Shown here one piece after another: positions 9,528 through 18,248 of a stretch of DNA of 64,000 nucleotides (position 1 is the stretch's first letter; every line of letters begins with the position of its first letter). Position numbers and translations under genes: made by a program. The DNA comes from Mesorhizobium ciceri WSM4083 (GTDB taxonomy: Bacteria > Pseudomonadota > Alphaproteobacteria > Rhizobiales > Rhizobiaceae): assembly GCF_000519305.1 (NCBI RefSeq), contig NZ_JAFG01000004.1:186001-250000 (forward strand), written 5' to 3'. The notes below the pieces were generated by a model. That model ran no database searches. It was not told the origin of the DNA and saw nothing but the letters and a program-made list of their open reading frames with translations.

Positions 9528-11270
9528 TCAGAACCGCGCGGTTAGGCCGAGCCCGAATGTGGTTCGGTCGAATGTCGGGCGCTGCTCATGGGCGAGGCTG
9601 CCGCGCAGCGTCAGCGGATCGGTGACGTCCCAGGAGATGCCGGCAAAGACGGTACGCGTCGGCACCAGCGTGCCGTCGGAGATCTCGGGGGCATCCCCAT
9701 AGCCACCGAACACATTGACGCTCGGGGTAACTGCAAGATCGGCCCGCAGCACATAACCATCGGCGCGCGTGCCGATGTCGTCGGCTGCGTGGACCCAACG
9801 TGCCGAAAGCCCCAGCCGGCCGTCCAGGACATAGGCCTGCACCCAGGGCGAGATTGTGGTGACCTCGGCGGTAGCGAAATTGTCATAGCGAGCATCGATG
9901 TTGAGCGAGAACGGACCAAGCGCTTTCGCGGGCGCCATGATCCGCCACGAAGCGCCGGCCCCGACCGAATATCGTGCCAGGAAGTCGGCATCCGGCGTCG
10001 CCGCTGCCAGCACATAGGCCGAAACCGTGGGCGAAAAGGCCTGGTCGATGCGGCCATCAATTTGAACATCAGTGCGACCGTAGCGAGTCGCCATCCGGGT
10101 GCGGCCCGAAATGGTCGTCTGCGGGGTGAGCCGATAGGCAAGGCCGGTCGAACTGTCTGTCCAATCACCAAGTCCATCGGTGAGGTCGCTCACTTCGCTA
10201 CCGATATCGAGCCGCCATTTGCGCGGCGGTGACGCAGCTAGTCTCTGCTCGATGTCGCGCGAGCCGGGTTCGAGGGCGAGCGCCTGCCGGTAGGCATCGC
10301 GCGCGGCGTCGTCGTCGCCACGGGCGCGGCGCACATCGCCGATTCCCACCAGCGCTTCGGCATTGCGCGGATCGATCGCCAGAACCCGCCGAAACGACCG
10401 CTCGGCCCGCGTGTAATCCTGCTCGATCAGGGAAATCCGCGCGTCGAGGCCGAGCGCCTCGGCATTGTCAGGCATAGTGCCAAGCACGTCATCAACCGTT
10501 GCGCGGGCGCGCGGCACGTTGCCTTGCCAGATCGCCAGGCGGACCTTGCCGAGGCGGGCGTCAAGAAGGCCGGGCCTGATGGCCAGCGCCTGGTCGAAGA
10601 AATGCCCGGCCTCGTCGAATTTCTGTTGGGAGCCCGCCACGAGACCCATGGCGACCAGGATGTCGGTGTTTTTAGGCGCCAGCCCGAGCGCGCGGCGATA
10701 GGCGTTCTCCGCCTCGGGCAATTGTCCCGCCGCCCGCAATCTCTGGCCCTTCTCCATCAGGCCGGCGACGGCATCCGGCCGCGGCGGACGCGGCTTTTTC
10801 CTCACGGTCGCAGGCTTCGCCTTGCTGCTGCCGGCCCGCTGAGCCTTGCGGATGTTGGCGACAAGGGTACTCGCGTCGGCATTGCCGGGCTGGGCACGCG
10901 AAACCTTTTCGGCGAGGGGCAGCGCGGCGTCGAGATTGCCGGAGCGGAACTCGGCCTGAGCGATGCCGAAGCTGGCATCCAGATAGGTCGGCGCAAGCGC
11001 AAGCGCCGTGGAAAAGGCTTCACGCGCCGCCGGCAGATTGTTGCGGCCAAGCTCGGCGAAGCCAAGTTGCACCAGGGCGTCGGCATTGTCGGGCTTGAGC
11101 GCCAGCGCACGCCGCAACAGCTCCGCCGCCTCGTCGAAATGCTGGGCTTGCCTGGCCTTGACGCCGGAGGCGTACAGTTCGTCGACCGTCTGGGCCAGCG
11201 CGACAGCAGGCGACGATGCAACCGCCAGGAAAACGCACGCCGCCATGATGGCGCGCCGGCCGCGCCACAT
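9528..11270 (-). CDS. TPR protein with YaiO-type outer-membrane beta-barrel
   Basis: 580 residues. A signal peptide covers about residues 1-26 (ending AVALAQ). TPR repeats run to about residue 340, with an Ala/Pro/Lys linker near 150-165. The C-terminal ~230 residues form alternating beta-strands of the YaiO family (WRLDIGSEVSDLTDG at the start) and end in TARF, the terminal Phe of outer-membrane barrels. TPR plus barrel resembles the export module of BcsC, PgaA and AlgK/E. The start overlaps the stop of the receiver gene by one base, and the HEAT gene follows after 2 bases. It is probably the outer-membrane exporter for the neighbouring synthase. Confidence 0.85.
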   Translation of the reverse strand: MWRGRRAIMAACVFLAVASSPAVALAQTVDELYASGVKARQAQHFDEAAELLRRALALKPDNADALVQLGFAELGRNNLPAAREAFSTALALAPTYLDASFGIAQAEFRSGNLDAALPLAEKVSRAQPGNADASTLVANIRKAQRAGSSKAKPATVRKKPRPPRPDAVAGLMEKGQRLRAAGQLPEAENAYRRALGLAPKNTDILVAMGLVAGSQQKFDEAGHFFDQALAIRPGLLDARLGKVRLAIWQGNVPRARATVDDVLGTMPDNAEALGLDARISLIEQDYTRAERSFRRVLAIDPRNAEALVGIGDVRRARGDDDAARDAYRQALALEPGSRDIEQRLAASPPRKWRLDIGSEVSDLTDGLGDWTDSSTGLAYRLTPQTTISGRTRMATRYGRTDVQIDGRIDQAFSPTVSAYVLAAATPDADFLARYSVGAGASWRIMAPAKALGPFSLNIDARYDNFATAEVTTISPWVQAYVLDGRLGLSARWVHAADDIGTRADGYVLRADLAVTPSVNVFGGYGDAPEISDGTLVPTRTVFAGISWDVTDPLTLRGSLAHEQRPTFDRTTFGLGLTARF

Positions 11271-11662
11271 CAGCGTTTCCCGCTCTTGCGGGCCAGCAGG
11301 CGCGCAAGCCGGGCCAGGAGCTCCTCAGGAATGAAGGGTTTCACCAGGTAGTCGTCGGCCCCCTTCTCAAGGGCCGAGACGATGTCCCTTTCGCCCTTGC
11401 GGGCGGTCAACATGACAACCGGGGTTTCGGACAAAGCCGGATCGCTCTTGATGCGGGCAAGAACCTCCAGGCCGTCTGCCTTGGGCATCATCGCGTCGAG
11501 CACGATGATGTCCGGCGCCTCATGCTCCGCTTTCAAGAGCGCTTCCGCCCCGTCTACCGCCTTGATGACGTCGTATCCCTTTGCCTTGAGCCTGAACTCC
11601 ATCAGTTCGAGCAAGAGGGGATCGTCATCGCAAATCAGAACTCTTGCCTTCGCTCCGTTCAC
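11270..11662 (-). CDS. Single-domain response regulator (receiver only)
   Basis: 130 residues, one receiver domain: acidic pocket DDD near residue 11, phosphoacceptor D56 in VLDAMMP, MLTAR and the lysine in LVKPF. There is no output domain. The GTG at 11662 is preferred because GGAG lies about 8 bases upstream and the receiver fold begins directly after it; the frame is open to 11839. Its stop overlaps the start of the YaiO-type gene, so it is the first gene of the receiver-barrel-HEAT-synthase unit. It may control that machine by protein contact rather than by DNA binding. Confidence 0.85.
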   Translation of the reverse strand: MNGAKARVLICDDDPLLLELMEFRLKAKGYDVIKAVDGAEALLKAEHEAPDIIVLDAMMPKADGLEVLARIKSDPALSETPVVMLTARKGERDIVSALEKGADDYLVKPFIPEELLARLARLLARKSGKR

Positions 11663-11934
11663 CAGCCTTGCTCCGGTTCGCGTCTCGTTTTGCCGCTTGC
11701 CCCCCGGAGTAATTGATCCATGAACCGACATCCGCCAACGCGGTTCATGCAGACAGACACATTCTTCCCAATCGCCGAGCTCCACCGATGCCGCACGATT
11801 ATAGACAACCTGATTCGCTACGCCTGTACCTCGGCACAATCAGTAGATGAATAAGGCGACATGGTATAGGAGCGGTGAACGGCGTCGCACAGTCTGCAGC
11901 CAGGCTGCGCTCGGTGCCCACGCCAAACGTCGGC

Positions 11935-12312
11935 TCAGGCGCCTGACACAAGCAATCTTTTGACTTCGCCGGCAAGCGCAAGCGGGTCGAATGGCTTGGC
12001 GATCACCCCTACCGCCCCCATCGCCAGATAGCGTTCGACTTCATGCGTCTGGGTGCGCGCGGTGATGAACACCACGGGTATCGAAGCCGTCGCGCCAGCC
12101 TCGGCCAGGCGCCTCAACGTCTCCGGCCCATCCATGTCCGGCATCATTACGTCGAGCAGGATGAGGTCGGGTCGCCATTCGGCGGCATCGACTAGCGCCT
12201 GCATGCCGGACGAGCAGGACCGCACCTCGAATTCCGGCTCAAGCTCCAGCGACATCTGGGCGATTTCGCGGATATCGTCCTCGTCATCCACATAGAGGAT
12301 CCGTGCGGGCAT
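11935..12312 (-). CDS. Single-domain response regulator (receiver only)
   Basis: 125 residues with a complete receiver domain: VDDEDD, phosphoacceptor D54 in LLDVMMPDMDG, FITAR and the lysine of IAKPFDP. No DNA-binding or enzymatic domain is attached. The start overlaps the kinase stop by one base (TGATG), so it is translationally coupled to the kinase. A 272-base gap separates it from the next receiver gene. It is likely a phosphorelay intermediate or an output that acts by protein contact. Confidence 0.88.
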   Translation of the reverse strand: MPARILYVDDEDDIREIAQMSLELEPEFEVRSCSSGMQALVDAAEWRPDLILLDVMMPDMDGPETLRRLAEAGATASIPVVFITARTQTHEVERYLAMGAVGVIAKPFDPLALAGEVKRLLVSGA

Positions 12313-14753
12313 CAGCGTGTCTCCTTGGTGTTCGCGCCAGGCCGAGTAAGGGACGAAACCAACATGCTGCTGACCAGCTTTGCCACATCGATCTCCGACG
12401 CCCTGGTCTTCGTCATGATCGCCTGAACGCGATCGCCGAGTTTCTGGTCGAGCTCCGCCGCCGAAAACACGATAACCCCGGTCTCTAAAGGCAGATCGAC
12501 GAGGAGGTCCAGGCCAGATCCGTCGGGAAGTGCAATGTCCAGGATGATCAGATCGAAGCGATGCTTCGCCACCGCCTGCCGGGCTTCCTGCAGCGTCTTT
12601 GCGGATGTGATCGAGACGCCCGAACCCAGCCCCTCCGACATCACCGCAAGCACGCCCTCATCGTCTTCGACATGCAGAATCTGTGGCCTCGGCTCGGCCC
12701 TGCGGCCGACGATCTTGGCGAGAGCCGCGTGAAGCCGTTTCGAATCCACCGGCTTCTCCAGCCAGTCGACAATGCCGACGGCGCTGCCGTTCAGCGTGCG
12801 CCTAGCCTCGTCAGCGACGGCAGAGATGACGATGACCGCGATGTCGGAGTTCGCCGGCGATGCCCTGATGTCATGGAAGAGTTTGATGCCGGATTCCCCC
12901 GCCAGCTTGATGTCGAGCGTTAGCGCCACGTAGTCGCGGGAGCTCAGGAGCGCCTTGGCAGTATCGATATCGGGCGCGACGTCGCTGGAAAAGCCTTCCG
13001 CATCGAGAAGTGCTGCGATCACTGCTGCAATGTCGGGCTCGTCCTCGCAGATGAGAACCCTCAGGCGATTATCAGCTTCTTGCGGTTGCCGGGTCGGTGA
13101 ATCCAGCTTGGCGTCCTGTCTGCCCGCTTCGGGAAGGTCGACGTGAAAGGAGGTTCCCTTACCTTCCTCGGTTTCGAAGGAAACGGCGCCACCCAGCTTG
13201 TCGGTGATGGCCTTGACGATGCTCAAGCCTAGGCCGGTGCCGCCTATCTTGCGGGTGCTGGAGGCGTCGGCCTGCTCGAACTTTCCGAATATACGGCTGC
13301 GGAAAGCCTCCGGGATGCCAGCGCCCTGGTCCATCACGGAAATGCGAAGCATGTCGCGGTCGCGACGCTGGAATTTCACCGTCACCGTACCGTCGGTATG
13401 CGAGAACTTGATAGCATTCGACAGTAGGTTCGCCATCACCTGATGCAGGCGATCCGGATCGATGTTCGCCTCGGCGCGCGGCGCATCGTCGACCAGAACC
13501 ATCCTGATCCGACTGTCGGCCATGTAGTTGGAACTGGCGGCAATGGCCTGCTCCAGGACCTGACGGACAGGCATCTGCTTGATCTTGAAAGTGATCACGC
13601 CCGATTCGATCTTCTCCATATCCAGGATGTCGTTGATGAGAAGAACTAGCCTTTCGCTGTTGGTGTGAGCGATGTGGACGAGATTGGCGGCCTTGGGCGG
13701 CAGTTCGCCCCCCACGCCGGCCGCAATCAGGCCAAGCGAGCCGCGGATGGAGGTCAGCGGGGTCCGCAATTCGTGGCTGACCGTGGAAATGAAATCGTTC
13801 TTGAGTTGGGCGGCGCGCTTCTGCTCGGTGATGTCGCGATTGTAGGTGATGACGCCGACGATCTTGCCGGCCTCGTCGCGAAAAGGGGCCTTGAGCGTGT
13901 AGAGCCAACCTTGCCGCCCATCGGGGAAATGCGCCGGCTGGTCGATCCGCAACGTCTGCCCGGCCTCCAGCGCGCCCATCTCATCCTGCCGGAAGCGTTC
14001 GGCCACCTCCTTGGGGTAGAAATCGAAATCCGTCTTGCCGATCAGATCGTCGACCGAAGCGGCGCGAACCATTTCGGCGGTGGCGGGGTTGGCGGCGATG
14101 AAGCGGCCGTCGACATCTTTTATGTTCAGGCAATCCGGCAGTTCGCGAACCATGGCCCGGTAGGTCATGTTGGACATCAGGAGCTCGCGCCGGCGCTGCT
14201 GCCGGTCGAGCAGGACGCCGATGATGATTGTGCTGAGAAAGCGGAACACGAGGGAGGGGAACGTGCTCTGCTGCACAAGGCCCGTGACGGCTTGCGCCGG
14301 GATGACCAGGAGCGTGATCAGCCCGGCAAGAGCGACCGTTACGCCCAGACCGAATATATCGTACATGGTGCGCGATCGGGCCGCGACGATGTGGTGCCAC
14401 GCAATGCCGACGATTGCGGTGATGAGGATACCCATGACACCAGCACCCGCACCCTGCCCGCCGAGATGGACGCGATAAACAATGGAGCCGAACGTGGCGA
14501 TGAGCATTGCCGGCCATCCGCCGAAGAACGCGGCAGCAGCAATGAAGGCGGCGCGCAGATCGACGACGAAGCCTGAGACGGACAGGGCCGTCGCCATGGA
14601 AATGATCGCGCCCACGCACATGACCACGCCAAGAAGCAGCGACTGCATCCGCCGCGAGAGACGCCCGGTGAAATCCGCCACAAGGTCCCAAGCGACCACG
14701 AGGATGGAGACCAGGGCAAGGTTGGCGAGGAGTGAGTGCCAGATGTCGGTCAT
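12312..14753 (-). CDS. Hybrid sensor histidine kinase: membrane sensor - PAS - HisKA - HATPase - REC - REC
   Basis: 813 residues. About six hydrophobic helices fill residues 1-185 and resemble the 5TM LytS-type sensor. A PAS/PAC domain (about 200-315) follows, then the dimerisation helix with H327 in VSHELRTPL, the ATPase domain (NLLSNAIKFSH; DQGAGIP; GGTGLGLSIVK) and two receivers with phosphoacceptors near D614 (TLDIKLAG) and D739 (ILDIALPDGSG). Kinases with attached receivers normally need an Hpt protein; one is encoded at 6722-7048. It is the first gene of the minus-strand locus that ends in the polysaccharide synthase. The signal is unknown. Confidence 0.92.
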   Translation of the reverse strand: MTDIWHSLLANLALVSILVVAWDLVADFTGRLSRRMQSLLLGVVMCVGAIISMATALSVSGFVVDLRAAFIAAAAFFGGWPAMLIATFGSIVYRVHLGGQGAGAGVMGILITAIVGIAWHHIVAARSRTMYDIFGLGVTVALAGLITLLVIPAQAVTGLVQQSTFPSLVFRFLSTIIIGVLLDRQQRRRELLMSNMTYRAMVRELPDCLNIKDVDGRFIAANPATAEMVRAASVDDLIGKTDFDFYPKEVAERFRQDEMGALEAGQTLRIDQPAHFPDGRQGWLYTLKAPFRDEAGKIVGVITYNRDITEQKRAAQLKNDFISTVSHELRTPLTSIRGSLGLIAAGVGGELPPKAANLVHIAHTNSERLVLLINDILDMEKIESGVITFKIKQMPVRQVLEQAIAASSNYMADSRIRMVLVDDAPRAEANIDPDRLHQVMANLLSNAIKFSHTDGTVTVKFQRRDRDMLRISVMDQGAGIPEAFRSRIFGKFEQADASSTRKIGGTGLGLSIVKAITDKLGGAVSFETEEGKGTSFHVDLPEAGRQDAKLDSPTRQPQEADNRLRVLICEDEPDIAAVIAALLDAEGFSSDVAPDIDTAKALLSSRDYVALTLDIKLAGESGIKLFHDIRASPANSDIAVIVISAVADEARRTLNGSAVGIVDWLEKPVDSKRLHAALAKIVGRRAEPRPQILHVEDDEGVLAVMSEGLGSGVSITSAKTLQEARQAVAKHRFDLIILDIALPDGSGLDLLVDLPLETGVIVFSAAELDQKLGDRVQAIMTKTRASEIDVAKLVSSMLVSSLTRPGANTKETR

Positions 14754-15042
14754 GACTTCGGCTCCTTTTTCCCACAGATACCGGCTAAACCTATCCGATA
14801 TCTAAAGACGCTGCCCGGCCATGCCGTTCTATTCCATCCGGGCACGTGGGATCCGAGAGTACCTTTGCGATCTTCCATGAAGCCGATCAGCTAATAATTC
14901 GACTGCTTCATAAATCCAGATGAGCCAAAGCCATCGCGGCAAATTCAGGTCTTGCACATGATCTGGACAGTGTCGCCTTGAACATCTCCTTCTTTCCATA
15001 CATAGGTCGGCCAGGTGGGTGGCGGCTCAACATGGAACTTCA

Positions 15043-17133
15043 ATGAACCTTCCTATCTTCGCCATCAACCTCGATCGCGAGACCCAGCGCTGGAGCGAAT
15101 TGCTCGCCAGCGCCGAAGCGGCAGGACTGACCTTGCAGCGCATTGCCGCGGTCGACGGTCGGGCGCTTGCAGAAAAAGACTGGACGGAGATCGATCTGCC
15201 AGCCGCGCGCAAGCTGAGCGGGCGCGACATCCTTTCCGGCGAATATGCCTGTTACCGCAGCCATATCCAGGCGCTGGAAACGTTCCTGGCCGGTGGCAGT
15301 TCCTATGGCCTGATCGTCGAGGACGACGTCCTCTTCAGCGAAAACACCATGCAGCGCATCGAGGCCATCATCGCGGCGGTGCCGGATTTCGACGTCATCA
15401 AGCTGACCAACCATCGCATCAGCTTCTTCATGCGCGCCGTCGAGACGACGGAAGGCGACGAGATCGGTCGTGCGCTGCATGGCCCGCAAGGCTCGGCCGC
15501 CGCCTATCTGGTGACGCGGCAGGGCGCGCAGGGTCTGTTGTCGGCGCTCGCCATAATGAAAATGCCATGGGACGTCGCGCTCGAACGCTTTTGGGATACC
15601 GGCCTGAAAGTCTATTCGGTCCGCCAAAACGTGCTTGGCTTCGCCGCCAGCAGTGAGATCTCCGGCATAGCCGGTCCCTCGGGAAGCTACAAATCCGCAA
15701 GGCTGGGCGGGCCGAGCCGGCTACGTGCCGGGGTGTTGCGGGCCAGCGACGAACTGCGCCGCCTGCATCACGTCCTGCTGCCGCCCCCTCTGCCGCGAGA
15801 AGCCCTGGATGATGCCAAGGACAACGCGCCGCGCCACACCTTGCTTCTGTTGCTTGCGGCACTCGCCATTCTCGCCCTGGTTTCCGCGGTGTGGCGCGAG
15901 GCCGACACCTACCGCTATGCGGGCCTGGCGCTGGCCCTGGTCGCGGTCATCCGCTGGTTCAGGGTGGATTTGTGGACCTACAGCAAACCGCTGATCGGCT
16001 GGGTCGGCTTCCTGTGTCTGGGCTGGTCGCTCTACGTCTTCATTCGGCTGGCGATCGTCTATTTCGGCACCCACCAGTTGGGTGGCGCCGAAGGCATTTA
16101 CATGTTTCCGCTGTTCTACGCGACGACCGGCTTCGCGTTTCTGCTGTTTGTCAGGCAGCCGGCACGGCTCGTGCTCGGGTTCATGATCCTCAGTCTTGTC
16201 TTCCTGGCGGCGGACACCGCCTGTTCGGGCCTGTTTCAGGATATCCAACCGGCGCCGTGGCTGTTCAACAATCCCATCCACGCTTCGGTGGCGGCCGGTT
16301 TCATCTTCCTCTGCACGCTGCAATTCATGGCTTACACGGCCCAGAGAACGGACCTCGGGAAAGCAACCAAGAACCTGTATTGGGCGCTGTCGACGGCCGT
16401 CCTGCTGCTTGCCCTCGTCAATATCATCGAGATGCGGTCAAAGGGCGTGTGGCTTGCACTTGCGCTTGCGCTGCTCCTGTTGACGGTGATGACCCTGGCG
16501 AGAGGCCATCGCCGCGAACTGTTGGTTTCGGGTGGCGTGCTGGCGATCGTGGCGGCCGGCATTGCCGCAACACACAACATCTTCTCGTCCACCGCCGGCG
16601 ATACCATGGCCTTCGTCAAAACCTTGGTTCCGGACGTGTTCAGGCATGGCGTCCTCCCCGCCTTCGACCGCGCCATCGCCAGCGATGCGGTTCCGCTTGC
16701 AGCCAAGGAAAGGCTGATGCTGTGGGCGGATGCGATCGATATCTGGAAACGCCACCCCATCTTCGGAGCGAGTTCCAGCTGGCTGACCGAGTGGGAGAAC
16801 AGAACCTATCATCCCATGATCTTCAACGTCTTCCACAATGGTTATCTGGAGATTGCCGTGCGTTATGGCGTGGTCGGACTGGCGTTCTTTGCCTTTCTCT
16901 ACACCTGGTCGGCCAGGCAGGTCCTGCTGGCCATGCGAGCCAAGTTTGTCGCGCCGGCCGCATGGTCCTGCTACATCTCCACACTGGTCTTCTTCGCCCT
17001 AAGCATCCTCACCAATTCCAACAACCGGCTGGCCATGGGCGAGGCCTTCATGTGGTTTGCCGCGGCGTTCGGCTTCTATTGTTTTTATGTTCGTCAGCAG
17101 AAGAACCTTGTCGCGCCGCGAACCTATTTTTAG
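15043..17133 (+). CDS. Fusion of GT25 glycosyltransferase and O-antigen-ligase-like membrane protein
   Basis: 696 residues in one uninterrupted frame. Residues 1-200 are a GT25 (LPS core sugar transferase) domain: IFAINLDRETQRW, ACYRSHIQALE and E93-D94-D95. After a short linker, about ten or more membrane helices run from residue 262 to the end. They carry the Wzy/WaaL periplasmic-loop pattern (LMLWADAIDIWKRHPIFG, then HNGYLEIAVRYGVVGL, with H598). WaaL-type enzymes move undecaprenyl-linked glycan to lipid A core; related members polymerise or transfer other glycans. MNLPIFAINLD at 15043 is chosen over the ATG at 15019 because it is the usual GT25 start. The combination may couple sugar addition with ligation. 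Confidence 0.82.
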   Translation: MNLPIFAINLDRETQRWSELLASAEAAGLTLQRIAAVDGRALAEKDWTEIDLPAARKLSGRDILSGEYACYRSHIQALETFLAGGSSYGLIVEDDVLFSENTMQRIEAIIAAVPDFDVIKLTNHRISFFMRAVETTEGDEIGRALHGPQGSAAAYLVTRQGAQGLLSALAIMKMPWDVALERFWDTGLKVYSVRQNVLGFAASSEISGIAGPSGSYKSARLGGPSRLRAGVLRASDELRRLHHVLLPPPLPREALDDAKDNAPRHTLLLLLAALAILALVSAVWREADTYRYAGLALALVAVIRWFRVDLWTYSKPLIGWVGFLCLGWSLYVFIRLAIVYFGTHQLGGAEGIYMFPLFYATTGFAFLLFVRQPARLVLGFMILSLVFLAADTACSGLFQDIQPAPWLFNNPIHASVAAGFIFLCTLQFMAYTAQRTDLGKATKNLYWALSTAVLLLALVNIIEMRSKGVWLALALALLLLTVMTLARGHRRELLVSGGVLAIVAAGIAATHNIFSSTAGDTMAFVKTLVPDVFRHGVLPAFDRAIASDAVPLAAKERLMLWADAIDIWKRHPIFGASSSWLTEWENRTYHPMIFNVFHNGYLEIAVRYGVVGLAFFAFLYTWSARQVLLAMRAKFVAPAAWSCYISTLVFFALSILTNSNNRLAMGEAFMWFAAAFGFYCFYVRQQKNLVAPRTYF

Positions 17134-17188
17134 GGCCTGCTATCGTGCCAGCCGGTTGCGGCCGATGCACCTTTGACGCCCCGCTCAA

Positions 17189-17207
17189 TTTCCCGATAAT
17201 CGGGAAA
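17189..17207. promoter_or_regulatory. Perfect palindrome upstream of the PhyH-type gene
   Basis: Eight-base arms TTTCCCGA and TCGGGAAA flank TAA, 83 bases before the ATG at 17290 and 56 bases after the preceding stop. It could be an operator, or a hairpin ending the upstream transcript, though no clear T-run follows. A similar TTCCCG-AAAAC-CGGGAA palindrome is at 21238-21254. Confidence 0.4.
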
Positions 17208-17289
17208 GTCGATGCCGAAATCCACGGCTTATCACGGGCAACCCCTTCGTTACGATCGACACAGATCACAGACAGGGGTTGTCACGGAC

Positions 17290-18162
17290 ATGCTGACGGA
17301 CAAGCAGGCACGCGAAGCGGTGGAGCAGTACCGCGAGGAAGGATACGCGATCGTTCGACAATTCGTCGACGGCGACGAGATGATCCGGCTGAAGAAGGAA
17401 ACCGATGCGGTCTATGCCGAAGGCCTCAAGCATCACGCCACCTTCCGGCACGGCAACCTGAATTTCCAGATCCTGCCTGAATCGGACTTTGGCCAACGCT
17501 ATGTGTTGCAGGCTTACTGGTTTTCCTGGATCAATTCCTATTTCGAAGAATTCCGCCGCAATCCCGACTATCTGAAGCTGCTCGAGGGCCTGATCGGCCG
17601 TGACATAAGGCAGATCGCCCAACAGCTGCACTGGAAGCCGCCCGGCGCCAATGTCACGGGTTATCGCTTCCACCAGGATCTGCGCTTCCGTAACCAAGCC
17701 GCCTTCGACAATGTCGCCGACGCCACCGTGACAACGGGTCTCGCGGTCGATCGGGCGACGCTGGACAATGGCTGCCTTCAGGTAGTGCCCGGCAGCCACA
17801 AGCTCGGCTATCTCGGCCTGTCGGACGAGGGAACCGGCGAGCTGATGAAGGGCCTGACCGCCGAAGAAGAGTTGCGCAAGGTCGGCATCGACCCGGCGAC
17901 CATCGTTCCGCTGGTGCTGGAACCGGGCGACCTTGCTTTATGGGGGCTGCTCACCGTGCACGGCTCCTCGCCCAACAAGTCGCAGCACGACCGCGCCTTT
18001 GCGCTGTCCAGCTATGTGCGGGCCGATACGACGCAACGTGGCGAATGGGCGTTCAGGGACGGTGTTTCGGTGCCGCTCGGCAAGACGCCGGCACTGTGCA
18101 AATACGAAAAGCTCTTCGAGGAGCCGGGACCGATGTACGACACCACCGCCTGGTGGAAATGA
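17290..18162 (+). CDS. Phytanoyl-CoA dioxygenase (PhyH) family protein
   Basis: 290 residues. The Fe(II)/2-oxoglutarate dioxygenase fold is indicated by YRFHQDLRF (the H.D pair of the iron site), LDNGCLQVVPGSHKLG, the distal His in LTVHGSSPN, and Arg in HDRAFALSSYV for 2-oxoglutarate. Such enzymes hydroxylate or halogenate small molecules; the substrate is not predictable. The ATG at 17290 is followed by the family-like MLTDKQAREAVEQYREEGY. A strong terminator hairpin separates it from the convergent LysR gene, so this is a single-gene unit. Confidence 0.85.
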   Translation: MLTDKQAREAVEQYREEGYAIVRQFVDGDEMIRLKKETDAVYAEGLKHHATFRHGNLNFQILPESDFGQRYVLQAYWFSWINSYFEEFRRNPDYLKLLEGLIGRDIRQIAQQLHWKPPGANVTGYRFHQDLRFRNQAAFDNVADATVTTGLAVDRATLDNGCLQVVPGSHKLGYLGLSDEGTGELMKGLTAEEELRKVGIDPATIVPLVLEPGDLALWGLLTVHGSSPNKSQHDRAFALSSYVRADTTQRGEWAFRDGVSVPLGKTPALCKYEKLFEEPGPMYDTTAWWK

Positions 18163-18191
18163 CGCTGCCGCGTCGGGCGACGGGGGCAGAG

Positions 18192-18217
18192 GGGGCCTGG
18201 CGTTCGCGCCAGGCCCC
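18192..18217. terminator. Strong bidirectional terminator hairpin with TTCG tetraloop
   Basis: A perfect 11-base-pair GC-rich stem (GGGGCCTGGCG / CGCCAGGCCCC) capped by the very stable TTCG tetraloop sits between the convergent dioxygenase and LysR genes. No long T-run is present on either side, which is common in GC-rich genomes. Confidence 0.75.
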
Positions 18218-18248
18218 TGACGGCGTTGGCCGGCAATCGGGCAGCATT

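Noticed and set aside
15891..17480. Plus-strand ORF of 529 residues
   Set aside because: Out-of-frame overlap of the GT25/ligase fusion and the PhyH-type gene; no membrane pattern or start support.
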